A stretch of DNA of 64,000 nucleotides from Pseudonocardia terrae. GTDB taxonomy: Bacteria > Actinomycetota > Actinomycetes > Mycobacteriales > Pseudonocardiaceae. The notes beneath the pieces are model-generated. The model was not told the DNA's origin. It was given only the letters and a program-made list of their open reading frames with translations, and did not search any database. The stretch covers positions 62,001 through 126,000 of the forward strand of contig NZ_JAJTTE010000015.1 in assembly GCF_021343995.1 (NCBI RefSeq). The letters run 5' to 3'. This document shows positions 27,901-38,566 of this stretch, one piece after another. The number at the start of each line of letters is the position of its first letter. Within the stretch, counting starts at the first letter, position 1. The translations under genes and the position numbers were made by a program.

Positions 27901-28083
27901 CGCGTGAACCTCCTGGACGCGTACGCCCGGCGCGCGGCCGGCCCCTCCGGCCACTAGCGTCGGGCCTCGCGGAGCGGTTACCCCCGGCGCCCGCCCGGGA
28001 CACGGCTCTCGTGACCGGCGTCACCATCGGCCATACTGGCGTCGTCGTCGGGGGAACGGCTGTCGGAGCTGTCGGGCGGAACC

Positions 28084-28734
28084 GTGGTGCAGGCGATGCG
28101 GACGAGGGGGGCGCGGGAGGACGTGTGCCCGCCGCCGGTCCCCGCCGCCCCGCAGGAGCCCGGGCCGCTGCCCGCCGAGCGGGAGCTCGACGACACCACG
28201 CTCGTCGTCCGCGCCCGCGAGGGCGACGTCCGCGCCTTCTCCGTGCTCGCGCAGCGGCACCAGGCCGCGCTGTACCGGCTCGCGCTGCGCCTGGTCGGCA
28301 ACGCCGCCGACGCCGAGGACGCCCTGCAGGAGTCGCTGCTCGACGCCTGGCGCCGGCTCGACCGCTTCCGCGGCGACTCCGCCTTCACCACCTGGGCGTA
28401 CCGGATCGTGACGAACCGGTGCCTCGACCTGCTGCGCCGCCGGCGCGCCACGGTCTCGGTGGAGCAGGTCGCGGAGGTGGCCCCGGAGCGGCTCGCGGCA
28501 CCGGAGGCGGGCGCGCCCGAGCACGCCGCCGAGGTCGACGCGGGGCTGGCCGCCCTGCGGGCGGCGCTGCGCACGCTGCCGGACGACCAGCGGGCCTGCT
28601 TCGTGCTGCGCGAGCTGGAGGGTCTGGGCTACGCGGAGATCGCGGAGATCACCGGTGCGTCGGAGACCGCGGTGCGCGGGCGGCTCCACCGCGCGCGCCG
28701 GGGGCTGGCGGAGGTGATGCGGTCGTGGAGGTAG
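28084..28734 (+). CDS. ECF-like RNA polymerase sigma factor
   Basis: A 216-residue sigma-70 family protein. Region 2 contains ALYRLALRLVGNAADAEDALQESLLDAWRRLDRF (about residues 60-95) and TTWAYRIVTNRCLDLLRRRR. Region 4 contains LPDDQRACFVLRELEGLGYAEIAEITGASETAVRGRLHRARR. There is no region 1.1 or 3, as in ECF sigmas. Two start codons are possible (GTG 28084 or ATG 28096). Its end overlaps the next gene, a zinc-motif Asp23-like protein, in the manner of sigma/anti-sigma pairs. Confidence 0.9.
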   Translation: MVQAMRTRGAREDVCPPPVPAAPQEPGPLPAERELDDTTLVVRAREGDVRAFSVLAQRHQAALYRLALRLVGNAADAEDALQESLLDAWRRLDRFRGDSAFTTWAYRIVTNRCLDLLRRRRATVSVEQVAEVAPERLAAPEAGAPEHAAEVDAGLAALRAALRTLPDDQRACFVLRELEGLGYAEIAEITGASETAVRGRLHRARRGLAEVMRSWR

Positions 28735-29351
28735 GCAGGACCGTCCCGGACGGGAGGGCGGAGGCCGGCCCGGAGGACGGGCGGCTCGAGCCGCTGGCCT
28801 GCGGCCGGGACGCCGCCGACGTCTGGGACCACGCCGTCGGGGGCACCCTCGACGCGCACGAGCGGGACTGCCCGCACTGCCGGGCGGCGGCCGCCGACGC
28901 CCTGGGGCTCGACGACGTCGTGCACCGGATGGCGGCGGAGCGGCCGGTGCCGCCGCCGTCGGTGCTCGACGGCGTGATGCGGGCGGTGATCGACACCGTG
29001 ACCGCCGAGCTCCGCCCGCAGGACCTCGTGCCGCTCGACTCCCCCGCCGGCCCCGCGCGCCTGAGCCGCCCCGCCGCGGCCCGGGTGCTGCGGCACGTCG
29101 TCGACGGGATGGACGGCATGCGCGCCCGCAGCTGCCGGATCGAGCCCGCCGGCTCCGGGGCGGGCGGCACGAACGGCGCGGACCCCTTCGGCGTGACCGT
29201 CGCGATGAGCGTGACGGCCCGGTTCGGCGTCGACCTGGCGTCGGTCACGGCGCGGGTCCGGCAGATGGTGGTGGCGGCGGGCGAGCAGGCCCTGGGGATG
29301 CCGGTGCGCAGCGTGGACATCGCGGTGGTCGACCTGTGGGACGAGCCGTGA
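28725..29351 (+). CDS. Asp23/Gls24-like protein with ZAS anti-sigma zinc motif
   Basis: A 208-residue protein whose GTG lies inside the sigma gene end (10-bp overlap). Residues 35-50 contain AHERDCPHC, an HxxxCxxC motif as in zinc-binding anti-sigma (ZAS) proteins. Residues 100-205 look Asp23/Gls24-like, ending VTARVRQMVVAAGEQALGMPVRSVDIAVVDLWDEP. No transmembrane segment is visible, unlike most ZAS anti-sigmas. I infer that it restrains the upstream sigma factor; the fusion is unusual. The last 4 bp overlap the next Asp23 gene. Confidence 0.8.
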   Translation: MEVGRTVPDGRAEAGPEDGRLEPLACGRDAADVWDHAVGGTLDAHERDCPHCRAAAADALGLDDVVHRMAAERPVPPPSVLDGVMRAVIDTVTAELRPQDLVPLDSPAGPARLSRPAAARVLRHVVDGMDGMRARSCRIEPAGSGAGGTNGADPFGVTVAMSVTARFGVDLASVTARVRQMVVAAGEQALGMPVRSVDIAVVDLWDEP

Positions 29352-29767
29352 CCCCGCCGGTGCGGCTCACGGTCGGCGACGCCGTCGTCGCCCGGATCGC
29401 GGCGGCGACCGCCCGGGAGGTGCCGGGGGTGGTCGCCCTGCGGCCGGACCTGGCCCAGACGCTGCTCGGGCTGGCCGGCTCCCTGCTGGGCGACCGGCCC
29501 GCCGGGGACGCGCTCTCGGCGGCCGGGGCGTCGGCCGCGGTGCAGCAGGGCCGCGCCGAGGTCGCACTGACCCTGGTCACCACCCTGGGCCACAACACCC
29601 GCGACCTGTCCGCCACCGTGCAGCGGGCCGTGGCGGCGCGGGTGCGCGCCGAGACGGGCCTCGACGCCGTGGTCAGCGTGACGATCGCCGACGTCCTGCT
29701 CGACGCCCCTCAGGCCGAGCGGGAGAGCACGCAGTCCCCGCAGGTGCCCCCGCCCGGGAGCCGGTAG
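29348..29767 (+). CDS. Asp23/Gls24 family protein
   Basis: A 139-residue protein starting at a GTG that overlaps the previous stop (GTGA). The sequence VRLTVGDAVVARIAAATAREVPGVVAL and the later VALTLVTTLGHNTRDLSATVQRAVAARVRAETGLD match the Asp23 fold, in which the TREVPGV region is conserved. The three-gene run sigma, ZAS-Asp23, Asp23 suggests one stress operon. Its 3' end overlaps the convergent FhuF-like gene by 58 bp. Confidence 0.82.
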   Translation: MTPPVRLTVGDAVVARIAAATAREVPGVVALRPDLAQTLLGLAGSLLGDRPAGDALSAAGASAAVQQGRAEVALTLVTTLGHNTRDLSATVQRAVAARVRAETGLDAVVSVTIADVLLDAPQAERESTQSPQVPPPGSR

Positions 29768-30432
29768 TAGAGACAGCAGGAGCGACGGCGGAAGGTCCAG
29801 CCGCGGTCGGGCGGCGCGGGCGGGCGCCGCTCCCCCGTCCCGGCGAGCAGCGGGTGGTCGAGGACCGCCGCCGCGAGCCCCGCGGCGCGGACCGCCGCCT
29901 CCGGCCGCTCCGTACCGAGCACCCGTTTGGCGCCCGCGACGGACGAGGCGACGTTGCCCCGGAGCACCCGCGCGGACACCGGGACGAGCGCACGCACGGC
30001 CTCGACCAGCGGCTCCGCGATCTCCTCCGCCACCAACGCGGGCAGTCCGGCCGGGTCCCGCGCGGGGCGGTCGGCGTCCGCCCACAGCGGCCAGGGGCCG
30101 GTGAGCGAGACCCGCCAGTGCAGGGCGTCCCGGCCGAGGTCGGGCAGCACGCCGTGCAGCGCGACGGCCGCGAGCGGGGCGGAGACCAGCCGGGCGGCCA
30201 GCCCCTGCAGCGCGATCGACGCCGCCACCCGCTCCTCGACCGTCCGCCCGGCCTGCTCGGACAGCACCCGCCGGACGTGGGCGATCCGGTCCCCCAGCGC
30301 GCCGGGCTCCGTGACCAGCTCCCGCAGGGGCCGCCACGTCGGGTCGGCCGACTCGGCGGGCTCGGTGGACACGGCGAAGAAGGGACCGGCCCGCGCGACG
30401 TCGGCGAGCACGGTGCGCACCGGCGGCGTCAC
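29710..30432 (-). CDS. FhuF-like ferric-iron reductase / (2Fe-2S) protein
   Basis: A 240-residue protein. The C-terminus RRSCCLYYR followed by GGGTCGDC gives the CC-x10-CxxC pattern of the FhuF C-terminal [2Fe-2S] cluster. FhuF proteins reduce ferric siderophore complexes in the cytoplasm. No siderophore transport gene is adjacent. It converges on the Asp23 gene with a 58-bp overlap and lies divergent from gltB across 531 bp. An iron-repressor box was not seen upstream. Confidence 0.85.
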   Translation of the reverse strand: MTPPVRTVLADVARAGPFFAVSTEPAESADPTWRPLRELVTEPGALGDRIAHVRRVLSEQAGRTVEERVAASIALQGLAARLVSAPLAAVALHGVLPDLGRDALHWRVSLTGPWPLWADADRPARDPAGLPALVAEEIAEPLVEAVRALVPVSARVLRGNVASSVAGAKRVLGTERPEAAVRAAGLAAAVLDHPLLAGTGERRPPAPPDRGWTFRRRSCCLYYRLPGGGTCGDCVLSRSA

Positions 30433-30963
30433 CGTCCGCCCACCGCGAGGGAGAGCGCCCGTTCAGGTGTCGCCCCGGTCACGCCGGGAAGGCGAACCGG
30501 GTGAGTCGTGCACTGCATCACCCCAGTGTCGTCGCCCGCCCGCCGATCCGGGCGGGGTGGAGGGCCCTGACCTGCCCGGACGGGCAGGGACCGACCGCCG
30601 GCCGGTCGCCCGCGGCGGCGGGCGGCACGGGCTCCGACGCAGGTCACAGCCGTTCGGGCCGGCAGATCTGGCGTATCAACGCGTCGGCGTGTCACTCTTT
30701 CCCCGGAGAGACCGCATCCGACGCCGCGTGCGGTCCCCAAGTGCAAGCCGCCGGCCGGGCCCGAACGTGGGTACCGGCCGAGACACGTGCGTCCGAACAC
30801 CAGCTGGAGACGACTGAGGCGCAGTCCGGACGGTGCACCCGAACGGACCAGCGTCAGCGTTCCGTCGGAGCATCGCTGTATTCTGGACCCCCTTGTGGAA
30901 CCACTCACGGTCCACGTCGTCCCGATGCGAAGTCGGGGTGCACCGAGACGACAGGAGGAGCTG
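30433..30963. promoter_or_regulatory. Divergent upstream region of fhuF-like gene and gltB
   Basis: This 531-bp gap must carry the promoters of both neighbours. I see a perfect inverted repeat CCTGCCCG-GA-CGGGCAGG at 30571-30588, a shorter CGACCG/CGGTCG pair just downstream of it, and TATTCT at 30879-30884, a plausible -10 for gltB about 80 bases before its start. No riboswitch or attenuator fold is recognisable. AGGAGG at 30952-30957 serves the TTG start of gltB. Confidence 0.5.
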
Positions 30964-33900
30964 TTGGCTGCGATCAGCAACCGCCCCGGCGCCACGGAGA
31001 CCACTCCGGTGACGAGCGCGCCGGCGCCCGGCGGGCTCTACTCCCCCGAGCACGAGCACGACGCCTGCGGCGTCGCCATGGTGGCCGACCTGCAGGGCCG
31101 GCGCGACCACTCGATCGTCGAGAAGGCGCTGACGGCGCTGCTCCGGCTCGAACACCGCGGCGCCCGTGGCGCCGAGGAGAACACCGGTGACGGTGCGGGC
31201 ATCCTGATCCAGGTCCCGGACGCCTTCTACCGCGAGGTCGTCGACTTCGACCTGCCCGAGGCAGGTGCGTACGCCACCGGCATCGCCTTCCTCCCGCGCG
31301 ACGCGGCGAAGGCCGACGAGGCCGTCGCCCGGATCGACGAGCTGGCCGCGGACGAGAACCTGCGCGTGCTCGGCTGGCGCGACCTGCCGACCGACCCGGA
31401 GAAGGCCGACCTCGGCCCCACCTCCCTGGCTGCCATGCCCGGCTTCCGCCAGCTGTTCGTGGCGGGCATCGAGACCGGCATCGTCAAGCCGCCGCCCACC
31501 GGCATCGAGCTGGAGCGGCGCACGTTCTGCCTGCGCAAGCGGGTGGAGCACGAGACCGGGGTCTACTTCCCGAGCCTGTCCCCGCGGACCGTGGTCTACA
31601 AGGGCATGCTCGCCGAGCCGCAGGTCGAGGCGTTCTACCCCGACCTGTCGGACCCGCGCGTGACCTCGGCCCTGGCCGTGGTGCACTCGCGCTTCTCCAC
31701 CAACACCTTCCCGGCGTGGCCGCTGGCGCACCCCTACCGGTACGTGGCCCACAACGGCGAGATCAACACCCTGCGCGGCAACCGCAACTGGATGAAGGCG
31801 CGCGAGGCGCTGCTGGAGTCCTCCGTGCTGCCGGGCAACCTCGACCGGCTGGTCCCGATCGTCACGCCCGACGCGTCGGACTCGGCGACCTTCGACGAGG
31901 TGCTGGAGCTGCTGCACCTGTCGGGCCGCTCGCTGCCGCACGCCGTGCTGATGATGATCCCCGAGGCGTGGGAGAACCACGCCGAGATGGACCCGCTGCG
32001 GCGCGCCTTCTACGAGTTCCACTCGAACCTGATGGAGCCGTGGGACGGCCCCGCGCTCGTCGCCTTCACCGACGGCACGCAGATCGGCGCGGTGCTCGAC
32101 CGCAACGGCCTGCGCCCCGCCCGGTACTGGGTCACGGAGGACGGGCTGGTCGTGCTGGCGTCCGAGGTCGGCGTGCTCGACGTCGACCCGGCGCAGGTCG
32201 TGCGCAAGGGCCGGCTGGAGCCGGGCCGGATGTTCCTGGTCGACACCGAGGCGGGCAAGATCGTCGCCGACGAGGAGATCAAGGGCGAGCTGGCCGCCTC
32301 CCTGCCGTACGAGGAGTGGCTGCACGCCGGCCGCATCGCGCTCGAGGACCTGCCCGAGCGGCAGCGCGAGGTGCCGGCGCACTCCGAGCTCACCCACCGC
32401 CAGCAGTCCTTCGGCTACACCGAGGAGGAGCTCACCGTCCTCCTCAAGCCGATGGCCGCCGCCGGGGCGGAGCCGATCGGCTCGATGGGCAACGACGCGC
32501 CGCTGGCCTTCCTGTCCGAGAAGCCGCGGCAGATCTACGACTACTTCATCCAGCTGTTCGCGCAGATCACGAACCCGCCGCTGGACGCGATCCGCGAGGA
32601 GCTCGTGACCTCGCTGCGCTCGCTGCTCGGCCCGGAGCAGAACCTGCTCGAGGCCGGCCCGGCGAACTGCCGGCGGATCGTGCTTCCGTTCCCGGTCCTG
32701 GGCAACGACGACCTGGCCAAGATCGTCCACGTCAACGACGACGGCGACCTCCCGGGCTTCGCGACCTACACCGTCAAGGGCGTGTTCAAGGCGTCCGACG
32801 GCGGCGAGGGACTGCTGCGGCGGCTCCAGGAGATCCGCGGCGAGGTCTCCGAGGCGATCCACAACGGCGCCCGGCTGATCGTGCTGTCCAGCCGCGGCGT
32901 CGACCCCCAGCACGCGCCGATCCCGTCGCTGCTGCTCACCGGCGCGGTCCACCACCACCTCGTCCGCGAGCGCACGCGCACGCAGGTCGGGCTGGTCGTC
33001 GAGTCCGGCGACGCCCGCGAGGTGCACCACATCGCGCTGCTGATCGGCTTCGGCGCGTCCGCGGTCAACCCGTACATGGCGATGGCGACCGTCGAGGACC
33101 TCGCCGAGCGGGGCGACATCCCGGGCGTCGACGCCAAGACGGCGGCGAAGAACCTGGTCAAGGCGCTGGGCAAGGGCGTGCGCAAGACGATGTCCAAGAT
33201 GGGCATCTCGACCGTCGCCTCGTACACCGGCGCGCAGATCTTCGAGGCCGTCGGGCTGAGCCACGAGGTCGTCGAGACCTGCTTCACCGGCACCACCTCG
33301 CGGCTCGGCGGCGTCGGCTTCGACGTGCTCGCCGAGGAGGCGCTCAAGCACCACCGGCGCGCCTACCCGGCCGACGGGACCCGGGCCAGCCACCGCGCGC
33401 TCGCCGTCGGCGGCGAGTACCAGTGGCGGCGCGAGGGCGAGCTGCACCTGTTCAACCCGCAGACCGTGTTCAAGCTCCAGCACTCGACCCGCTCCGGCCG
33501 GTACGAGATCTTCAAGGAGTACACGAAGGCGGTCGACGACCAGGCCAAGCGGCTGATGACGCTGCGCGGGCTGTTCACCTTCAAGGAGGGTGTGCGCCCG
33601 CCGGTGCCGATCGACGAGGTCGAGCCGGTCGAGTCGATCGTCAGGCGGTTCGGCACGGGCGCCATCTCCTACGGCTCCATCAGCCAGGAGATGCACGAGA
33701 CCCTGGCGATCGCGATGAACCGGCTCGGCGGCAAGTCGAACACCGGCGAGGGCGGGGAGGACCCGGCGCGGTTCACCCCGGACGCCAACGGCGACTCGCG
33801 GCGTAGCGCGATCAAGCAGGTCGCGTCCGGCCGGTTCGGCGTGACCAGCGAGTACCTGGTCAACGCCGACGACATCCAGATCAAGATCAGCCAGGGCGCC

Positions 33901-35574
33901 AAGCCCGGTGAGGGCGGCCAGCTGCCCGGCGGCAAGGTCTACCCCTGGATCGCCGAGACCCGGTACTCCACGCCGGGCGTCGGCCTGATCTCGCCGCCGC
34001 CGCACCACGACATCTACTCGATCGAGGACATCAAGCAGCTCATCCACGACCTGAAGAACGCCAACCCGCGGGCCCGCATCCACGTGAAGCTGGTCAGCCA
34101 GGTCGGCGTCGGCACGGTCGCGGCGGGCGTGGCGAAGGCCTTCTCCGACGTCGTGCTCATCTCGGGCCACGACGGCGGCACCGGCGCCTCGCCGCTGTCC
34201 TCGATCAAGCACGCGGGCGGCCCGTGGGAGCTCGGCCTGGCCGAGACCCAGCAGACGCTGCTGGCGAACAACCTGCGGGACCGGATCGTCGTGCAGACGG
34301 ACGGCCAGCTGAAGACCGGCCGCGACGTCGTCGTCGCCGCCCTGCTGGGCGCCGAGGAGTTCGGCTTCGCCACGGCCCCGCTGGTGGTCAGCGGCTGCAT
34401 CATGATGCGCGTCTGCCACCTGGACACCTGTCCGGTCGGCGTCGCGACGCAGAACCCGAAGCTGCGCGAGAAGTTCGACGGGCGTCCCGAGTACGTCGTG
34501 AACTTCATGCGGTTCGTGGCCGAGGAGGTGCGCGAGCACCTGGCGGCGCTGGGCTTCCGCAGCCTCGAGGAGGCCGTGGGCCACGCCGAGATGCTCGACA
34601 CCGACGCCGCGGTGCACCACTGGAAGACCCGCGGGCTCGACCTGCGGCCGATCTTCCACGCCCCGGAGCTGCCCGAGGGCGCCTCCCGGCACCGCACCCA
34701 GGCGCAGGACCACGGCCTGGAGAAGGCGCTGGACAACACCATGATCCAGCTGGCCGAGGGCGCGCTGCGCAACGGCGACAAGGTCCGCCTGGACCTGCCG
34801 GTGCGCAACGTCAACCGGACCGTCGGCACCATGCTCGGCTACGAGCTGACCAAGAAGTGGGGCCGCGAGGGCCTGCCGGACGACACGATCGACGTCACGC
34901 TGACCGGCTCGGCCGGGCAGTCGCTGGGCGCGTTCGTGCCGAAGGGCATCACGCTGCGGATGATCGGCGACACGAACGACTTCTTCGGCAAGGGCCTGTC
35001 CGGCGGCCGGCTGATCCTGCGGCCCGACCCGGCGGCGCCGTTCGCGGCCGAGGAGAACATCATCGCGGGCAACGTGATCCTCTACGGGGCCACGTCCGGG
35101 GAGATGTTCATCCGCGGCATCGTCGGCGAGCGCTTCTGCGTCCGGAACTCCGGCGCCGTGGCGGTCGTCGAGGGCGTGGGCGACCACGGCTGCGAGTACA
35201 TGACCGGCGGCAAGGTCGTCGTGCTGGGCAAGGTGGGTCGCAACTTCGCGGCCGGTATGTCCGGCGGCACCGCCTATGTGCTCGACCTCGATGCGGACGA
35301 CCGCACGCTGGCCAATCGGGTCAACCCCGAGATGGTCGACATGGACCCGCTCGACGACGCCGACCGCGAGTTCCTGCGGGAGTACGTCGAGAAGCACCAC
35401 GCGGAGACCGACTCCCCGGTCGCCCGCGCCCTGCTCAAGGACTGGGACGTGGCGGTGGAGCGCTTCGGCAAGATCATGCCGAAGGACTTCAAGCGCGTCC
35501 TGCAGGCCCGTGAGCAGGCCGAGAAGGACGGTCGCGACGTCAACGCCGCGATCATGGAGGCCGCACATGGGTGA
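30964..35574 (+). CDS. gltB: Glutamate synthase (NADPH) large subunit
   Basis: A 1536-residue enzyme that, with GltD, makes two glutamates from glutamine, 2-oxoglutarate and NADPH. It begins at a TTG preceded by AGGAGG and a 5-base spacer. A 34-residue propeptide precedes the nucleophilic Cys35 in [11 protein letters not shown], as in GltB proteins that are cleaved to expose an N-terminal Cys. The glutaminase domain includes [13 protein letters not shown] and AHNGEINT. The FMN/synthase domain has [13 protein letters not shown]. The 3Fe-4S cluster cysteines lie in [16 protein letters not shown]. The C-terminal GXGXG beta-helix follows. GltD overlaps by 8 bp. Confidence 0.97.
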   Translation: MAAISNRPGATETTPVTSAPAPGGLYSPEHEHDACGVAMVADLQGRRDHSIVEKALTALLRLEHRGARGAEENTGDGAGILIQVPDAFYREVVDFDLPEAGAYATGIAFLPRDAAKADEAVARIDELAADENLRVLGWRDLPTDPEKADLGPTSLAAMPGFRQLFVAGIETGIVKPPPTGIELERRTFCLRKRVEHETGVYFPSLSPRTVVYKGMLAEPQVEAFYPDLSDPRVTSALAVVHSRFSTNTFPAWPLAHPYRYVAHNGEINTLRGNRNWMKAREALLESSVLPGNLDRLVPIVTPDASDSATFDEVLELLHLSGRSLPHAVLMMIPEAWENHAEMDPLRRAFYEFHSNLMEPWDGPALVAFTDGTQIGAVLDRNGLRPARYWVTEDGLVVLASEVGVLDVDPAQVVRKGRLEPGRMFLVDTEAGKIVADEEIKGELAASLPYEEWLHAGRIALEDLPERQREVPAHSELTHRQQSFGYTEEELTVLLKPMAAAGAEPIGSMGNDAPLAFLSEKPRQIYDYFIQLFAQITNPPLDAIREELVTSLRSLLGPEQNLLEAGPANCRRIVLPFPVLGNDDLAKIVHVNDDGDLPGFATYTVKGVFKASDGGEGLLRRLQEIRGEVSEAIHNGARLIVLSSRGVDPQHAPIPSLLLTGAVHHHLVRERTRTQVGLVVESGDAREVHHIALLIGFGASAVNPYMAMATVEDLAERGDIPGVDAKTAAKNLVKALGKGVRKTMSKMGISTVASYTGAQIFEAVGLSHEVVETCFTGTTSRLGGVGFDVLAEEALKHHRRAYPADGTRASHRALAVGGEYQWRREGELHLFNPQTVFKLQHSTRSGRYEIFKEYTKAVDDQAKRLMTLRGLFTFKEGVRPPVPIDEVEPVESIVRRFGTGAISYGSISQEMHETLAIAMNRLGGKSNTGEGGEDPARFTPDANGDSRRSAIKQVASGRFGVTSEYLVNADDIQIKISQGAKPGEGGQLPGGKVYPWIAETRYSTPGVGLISPPPHHDIYSIEDIKQLIHDLKNANPRARIHVKLVSQVGVGTVAAGVAKAFSDVVLISGHDGGTGASPLSSIKHAGGPWELGLAETQQTLLANNLRDRIVVQTDGQLKTGRDVVVAALLGAEEFGFATAPLVVSGCIMMRVCHLDTCPVGVATQNPKLREKFDGRPEYVVNFMRFVAEEVREHLAALGFRSLEEAVGHAEMLDTDAAVHHWKTRGLDLRPIFHAPELPEGASRHRTQAQDHGLEKALDNTMIQLAEGALRNGDKVRLDLPVRNVNRTVGTMLGYELTKKWGREGLPDDTIDVTLTGSAGQSLGAFVPKGITLRMIGDTNDFFGKGLSGGRLILRPDPAAPFAAEENIIAGNVILYGATSGEMFIRGIVGERFCVRNSGAVAVVEGVGDHGCEYMTGGKVVVLGKVGRNFAAGMSGGTAYVLDLDADDRTLANRVNPEMVDMDPLDDADREFLREYVEKHHAETDSPVARALLKDWDVAVERFGKIMPKDFKRVLQAREQAEKDGRDVNAAIMEAAHG

Positions 35575-37018
35575 CCCGAAGGGCTTTCTGACCACACCGC
35601 GCGAGACCCCGAAGCGCAGGCCGGTCGACCTGCGCCTGATGGACTGGCGCGAGGTCTACGAGGACTTCCCGCGGGGCACGCTGGAGAAGCAGGCGGGCCG
35701 CTGCATGAACTGCGGCATCCCGTTCTGCCACCAGGGCTGCCCGCTCGGGAACCTCATCCCCGAGTGGAACGACCTCGTGTACCGCAAGGACTGGCGCGAG
35801 GCGATCGAGCGGCTGCACGCCACCAACAACTTCCCGGAGTTCACCGGGACGCTGTGCCCCGCCCCGTGCGAGGCGGCGTGCGTGCTCGCGATCAACGACG
35901 ACGCCGTCACGATCAAGCAGGTCGAGGTCGAGATCATCGACCGCGCCTGGGACGAGGGCTGGGTGACCCCGCAGGTCGCGCAGACCAAGACGGGCAAGAA
36001 GGTCGCCGTCGTCGGCTCCGGGCCGGCCGGGCTGGCCGCCGCGCAGCAGCTCACCCGCGCCGGGCACGAGGTCGTCGTGTTCGAGCGGGCGGACCGGATC
36101 GGCGGGCTGCTCCGCTACGGCATCCCCGAGTTCAAGATGGAGAAGTCCCGGCTCGACCGGCGGCTCGAGCAGATGCAGGCCGAGGGCACGCACTTCCGCG
36201 CCTCGGTCGACGTCGGGGTCGACGTCACCACCGAGCAGCTCCGCGAGGAGTACGACGCCGTCGTGCTCGCCGGCGGGGCCACCGCGTGGCGGGACATCCC
36301 GGCGAAGGGCCGCGAGCTCGAGGGCGTCTACCAGGCGATGGAGTTCCTGCCGTGGGCCAACCACGTGCAGCAGGGCGATCTCGACGCCCCGCCGATCACC
36401 GCCGAGGGCAAGCACGTCGTGATCATCGGCGGCGGCGACACCGGCGCGGACTGCCTGGGCACCTCGCACCGGCAGAAGGCCGCGTCGATCACCCAGCTCG
36501 AGATCATGCCGACGCCCCCGGAGCACCGCACCGAGGGCATGCCCTGGCCGACCTACCCGATGGTCTACCGGGTCTCCTCGGCGCACGAGGAAGGCGGCGA
36601 GCGGCTGTTCTCGGTCAACACCACCGAGTTCGTCGACGACGGCTCCGGCAAGGTCAAGGCGCTGCGCCTCGTCCAGGTCACCCGGACCGACAAGGGCTTC
36701 GAGCCGGTCGAGGGCACCGAGCAGGAGATCCCGGCCGACCTGGTCCTGCTGGCCATGGGCTTCGTCGGCCCCGAGAAGGGCAAGCTGCTCTCCGAGCTGG
36801 GGGTGGAGCTGGACGAGCGCGGCAACGTCGCGCGCGACCAGAACTACATGTCCAGCGTCGACGGCGTGTTCGTCGCCGGCGACATGGGCCGCGGGCAGTC
36901 GCTGATCGTGTGGGCGATCTCCGAGGGCCGCTCCGCGGCCGCCGGGGTGGACGCCTTCCTGACCGGGCGGGAGCTCCTGCCCCGCCCGATCAACCCCACG
37001 GACCGTCAGATCGCCTGA
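35567..37018 (+). CDS. gltD: Glutamate synthase (NADPH) small subunit
   Basis: A 483-residue FAD/NADPH protein with two N-terminal 4Fe-4S clusters. The Cys-rich region is [17 protein letters not shown] plus CPAPCEAAC. The FAD-binding motif is [17 protein letters not shown], the NADPH motif is [15 protein letters not shown], and [18 protein letters not shown] is the C-terminal FAD contact. Its ATG overlaps the gltB stop by 8 bp. A strong hairpin follows the stop. Confidence 0.96.
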   Translation: MGDPKGFLTTPRETPKRRPVDLRLMDWREVYEDFPRGTLEKQAGRCMNCGIPFCHQGCPLGNLIPEWNDLVYRKDWREAIERLHATNNFPEFTGTLCPAPCEAACVLAINDDAVTIKQVEVEIIDRAWDEGWVTPQVAQTKTGKKVAVVGSGPAGLAAAQQLTRAGHEVVVFERADRIGGLLRYGIPEFKMEKSRLDRRLEQMQAEGTHFRASVDVGVDVTTEQLREEYDAVVLAGGATAWRDIPAKGRELEGVYQAMEFLPWANHVQQGDLDAPPITAEGKHVVIIGGGDTGADCLGTSHRQKAASITQLEIMPTPPEHRTEGMPWPTYPMVYRVSSAHEEGGERLFSVNTTEFVDDGSGKVKALRLVQVTRTDKGFEPVEGTEQEIPADLVLLAMGFVGPEKGKLLSELGVELDERGNVARDQNYMSSVDGVFVAGDMGRGQSLIVWAISEGRSAAAGVDAFLTGRELLPRPINPTDRQIA

Positions 37019-37029
37019 CGCACGTCCTC

Positions 37030-37070
37030 CCCCGAGGGCCCCGCGCATATGCGCGCCGGGGCCCTCGGGG
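37030..37070 (+). terminator. gltBD terminator hairpin
   Basis: A perfect 14-bp stem (37030-37043 with 37057-37070) begins 12 bases after the gltD stop. The loop contains its own palindrome (CGCGCATATGCGCG, 37042-37055), so alternative nested folds exist. No U-run follows. Confidence 0.8.
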
Positions 37071-37138
37071 CGTTCTCGGGGCACCTCAGGTGTCGGGACG
37101 CACGCCAGGGGTCGGAAACGCCGCACGTGCCGCGGCCC

Positions 37139-37222
37139 CAGGTGTCGGGGCTCAGGTGTCGGGGCTCAGGTGTCGGGGCTCAGGTGTCGGGGCTCAGGTG
37201 TCGGGGCTCAGGTGTCGGGGGC
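37139..37222. repeat. 14-bp tandem repeat, six copies, spanning a stop codon
   Basis: Six 14-bp units (CAGGTGTCGGGGCT) start at 37139, 37153, 37167, 37181, 37195 and 37209. The last unit is inside the 3' end of the cation efflux gene and contains its stop codon: read on the minus strand each unit carries GACACCTGA, the final Asp-Thr-stop of that gene. The extra units therefore look like duplications of the gene end. An isolated copy of the core lies at 37086-37096. Confidence 0.92.
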
Positions 37223-38284
37223 GAGGGTGCGGCCGTAGCGGTCGAGCACCCGCCCTCGCATCACGGGGTCGGTCCGCGGGACGGGCTCGAGGAAGATCTC
37301 GGCGAGGTCGGTGTAGCGCTCCCGCAGCTCGGCGTCGATCTCGACGCAGGCCCGTTCGACGTCGGCGGCACCGAGCGCGTCGTCGAAGTCCAGGCGGGCG
37401 CAGAGGAGCACGCTGTCCGTCCCGAGCTGCATGGTCAGCAGGTCCACGACCGCCTCGACCTCGCGCCGGTCCTCCATCGCCCGGCGGAGGGCCGTGACGA
37501 GCCGCAGGTCCGCCTGACGGCCGATCAGCAGGCCCTTGTTGGTGCGGCCCAGGATGTAGGCGACACCGGCCAGCAGCACGCCGATCAGCAGCGAGGCGAT
37601 GCCGTCCCAGATCCCCGAGCCGGTCAGCTGGTGCAGCCCGACGCCGCCGAACGCGAGGACCAGGCCGATCAGGGCGGCGCTGTCCTCGAAGAAGACGGTC
37701 TTGACCGTGGGGTCGTCCGTCGCACGCAGCCAGCGGAAGAAGGTCGTCTCGTCGGTCGCGGCCTCGCCGCGGATCTGGCGCACCGACTGGAGCCACGAGG
37801 TGCCCTCCAGCAGGAAGGAGATGCCGAGCACCCCGTAGGCGACCCAGACCAGGGTCTGCTCGGCGCTCTCCCCGAGGATCGTCGAGATCCCCTCGTAGAT
37901 CGCGAACACGCCGCCCGACACGAAGATCGACACCGCCGCGATGAGCGCCCAGAAGAAGCGTTCCTTGCCGTAGCCGAAGGGGTGACGACGGTCCGGGCGG
38001 CGGGCCGAACGGCGCAGCGCGGCCAGCAGCAGCCCCTCGGTGGTGGTGTCGGCGACGGAGTGTGCGGCCTCGGCCAGCATCGCTGACGAGCCGGTGAGCA
38101 GGCCCGCGACCAGCTTGAGGACGCCGATCGCGGCGTTGGCGCCCCCGGCGATCAGGACGGTGAGGGTGCTCTCGCCGCCGGATCCGCCCTGCACGTCCTG
38201 GTCGGTCTGCGTATCGGGCCGTCGGTCAGCGTCCTTGTCGTCGTTCGAGGGAGCGGGCCGGTCGGGCCCCGAGTGTTCCACCAC
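37208..38284 (-). CDS. Cation diffusion facilitator family transporter
   Basis: A 358-residue CDF transporter. The first 40 residues are hydrophilic. Six membrane segments follow from residue 42. The metal-site motif in segment 2 is AEAAHSVADTTTE, and segment 5 has FFEDSAALIG. The region RRHPFGYGKERFFW is the conserved loop of the family. The C-terminal 90 residues form the cytosolic dimer domain. Metal specificity (Zn, Fe, Mn or Co) is not determined. The stop codon lies inside a 14-bp tandem repeat. Confidence 0.93.
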   Translation of the reverse strand: MVEHSGPDRPAPSNDDKDADRRPDTQTDQDVQGGSGGESTLTVLIAGGANAAIGVLKLVAGLLTGSSAMLAEAAHSVADTTTEGLLLAALRRSARRPDRRHPFGYGKERFFWALIAAVSIFVSGGVFAIYEGISTILGESAEQTLVWVAYGVLGISFLLEGTSWLQSVRQIRGEAATDETTFFRWLRATDDPTVKTVFFEDSAALIGLVLAFGGVGLHQLTGSGIWDGIASLLIGVLLAGVAYILGRTNKGLLIGRQADLRLVTALRRAMEDRREVEAVVDLLTMQLGTDSVLLCARLDFDDALGAADVERACVEIDAELRERYTDLAEIFLEPVPRTDPVMRGRVLDRYGRTLAPDT

Positions 38285-38519
38285 CGAACGAACCTAACGC
38301 CGGCCCGCGTGTTCCGCCCGGGCTCGGGAAGGTTGTCCGGAAGGTCCGGTCCGGCGCCGCGCGGTCACCCCGGAGCGATCACCGGGAGTTCCTTGCCGGA
38401 GCACGCAGTTCGACGGCGGAGCGACCGATCGGCGCATCTCGTCCGACGTTCGGCGGGACTGGTGGGATTCGTGGGATTCCGACCGAAACCCCGGGCGGCC
38501 CGCCGCGTTGAACCCGACA

Positions 38520-38557
38520 CCGGTGCCGGTGGACTGGGGAGCCCCCACCGGCACCGG
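38520..38557 (-). terminator. Hairpin downstream of the deazaflavin reductase gene
   Basis: A perfect 13-bp stem (38520-38532 with 38545-38557) with a 12-base loop lies about 10 bases beyond the stop of the minus-strand deazaflavin-type reductase. It also sits in the 282-bp gap upstream of the cation efflux gene, which otherwise holds only that gene's presumed promoter. Confidence 0.75.
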
Positions 38558-38566
38558 ACAGCATCC

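Noticed and set aside
30676..35595. A 1639-codon minus-strand open frame opposite gltB
   Set aside because: gltB is an unmistakable gene on the plus strand; the opposite frame is low-complexity and has no family signature.
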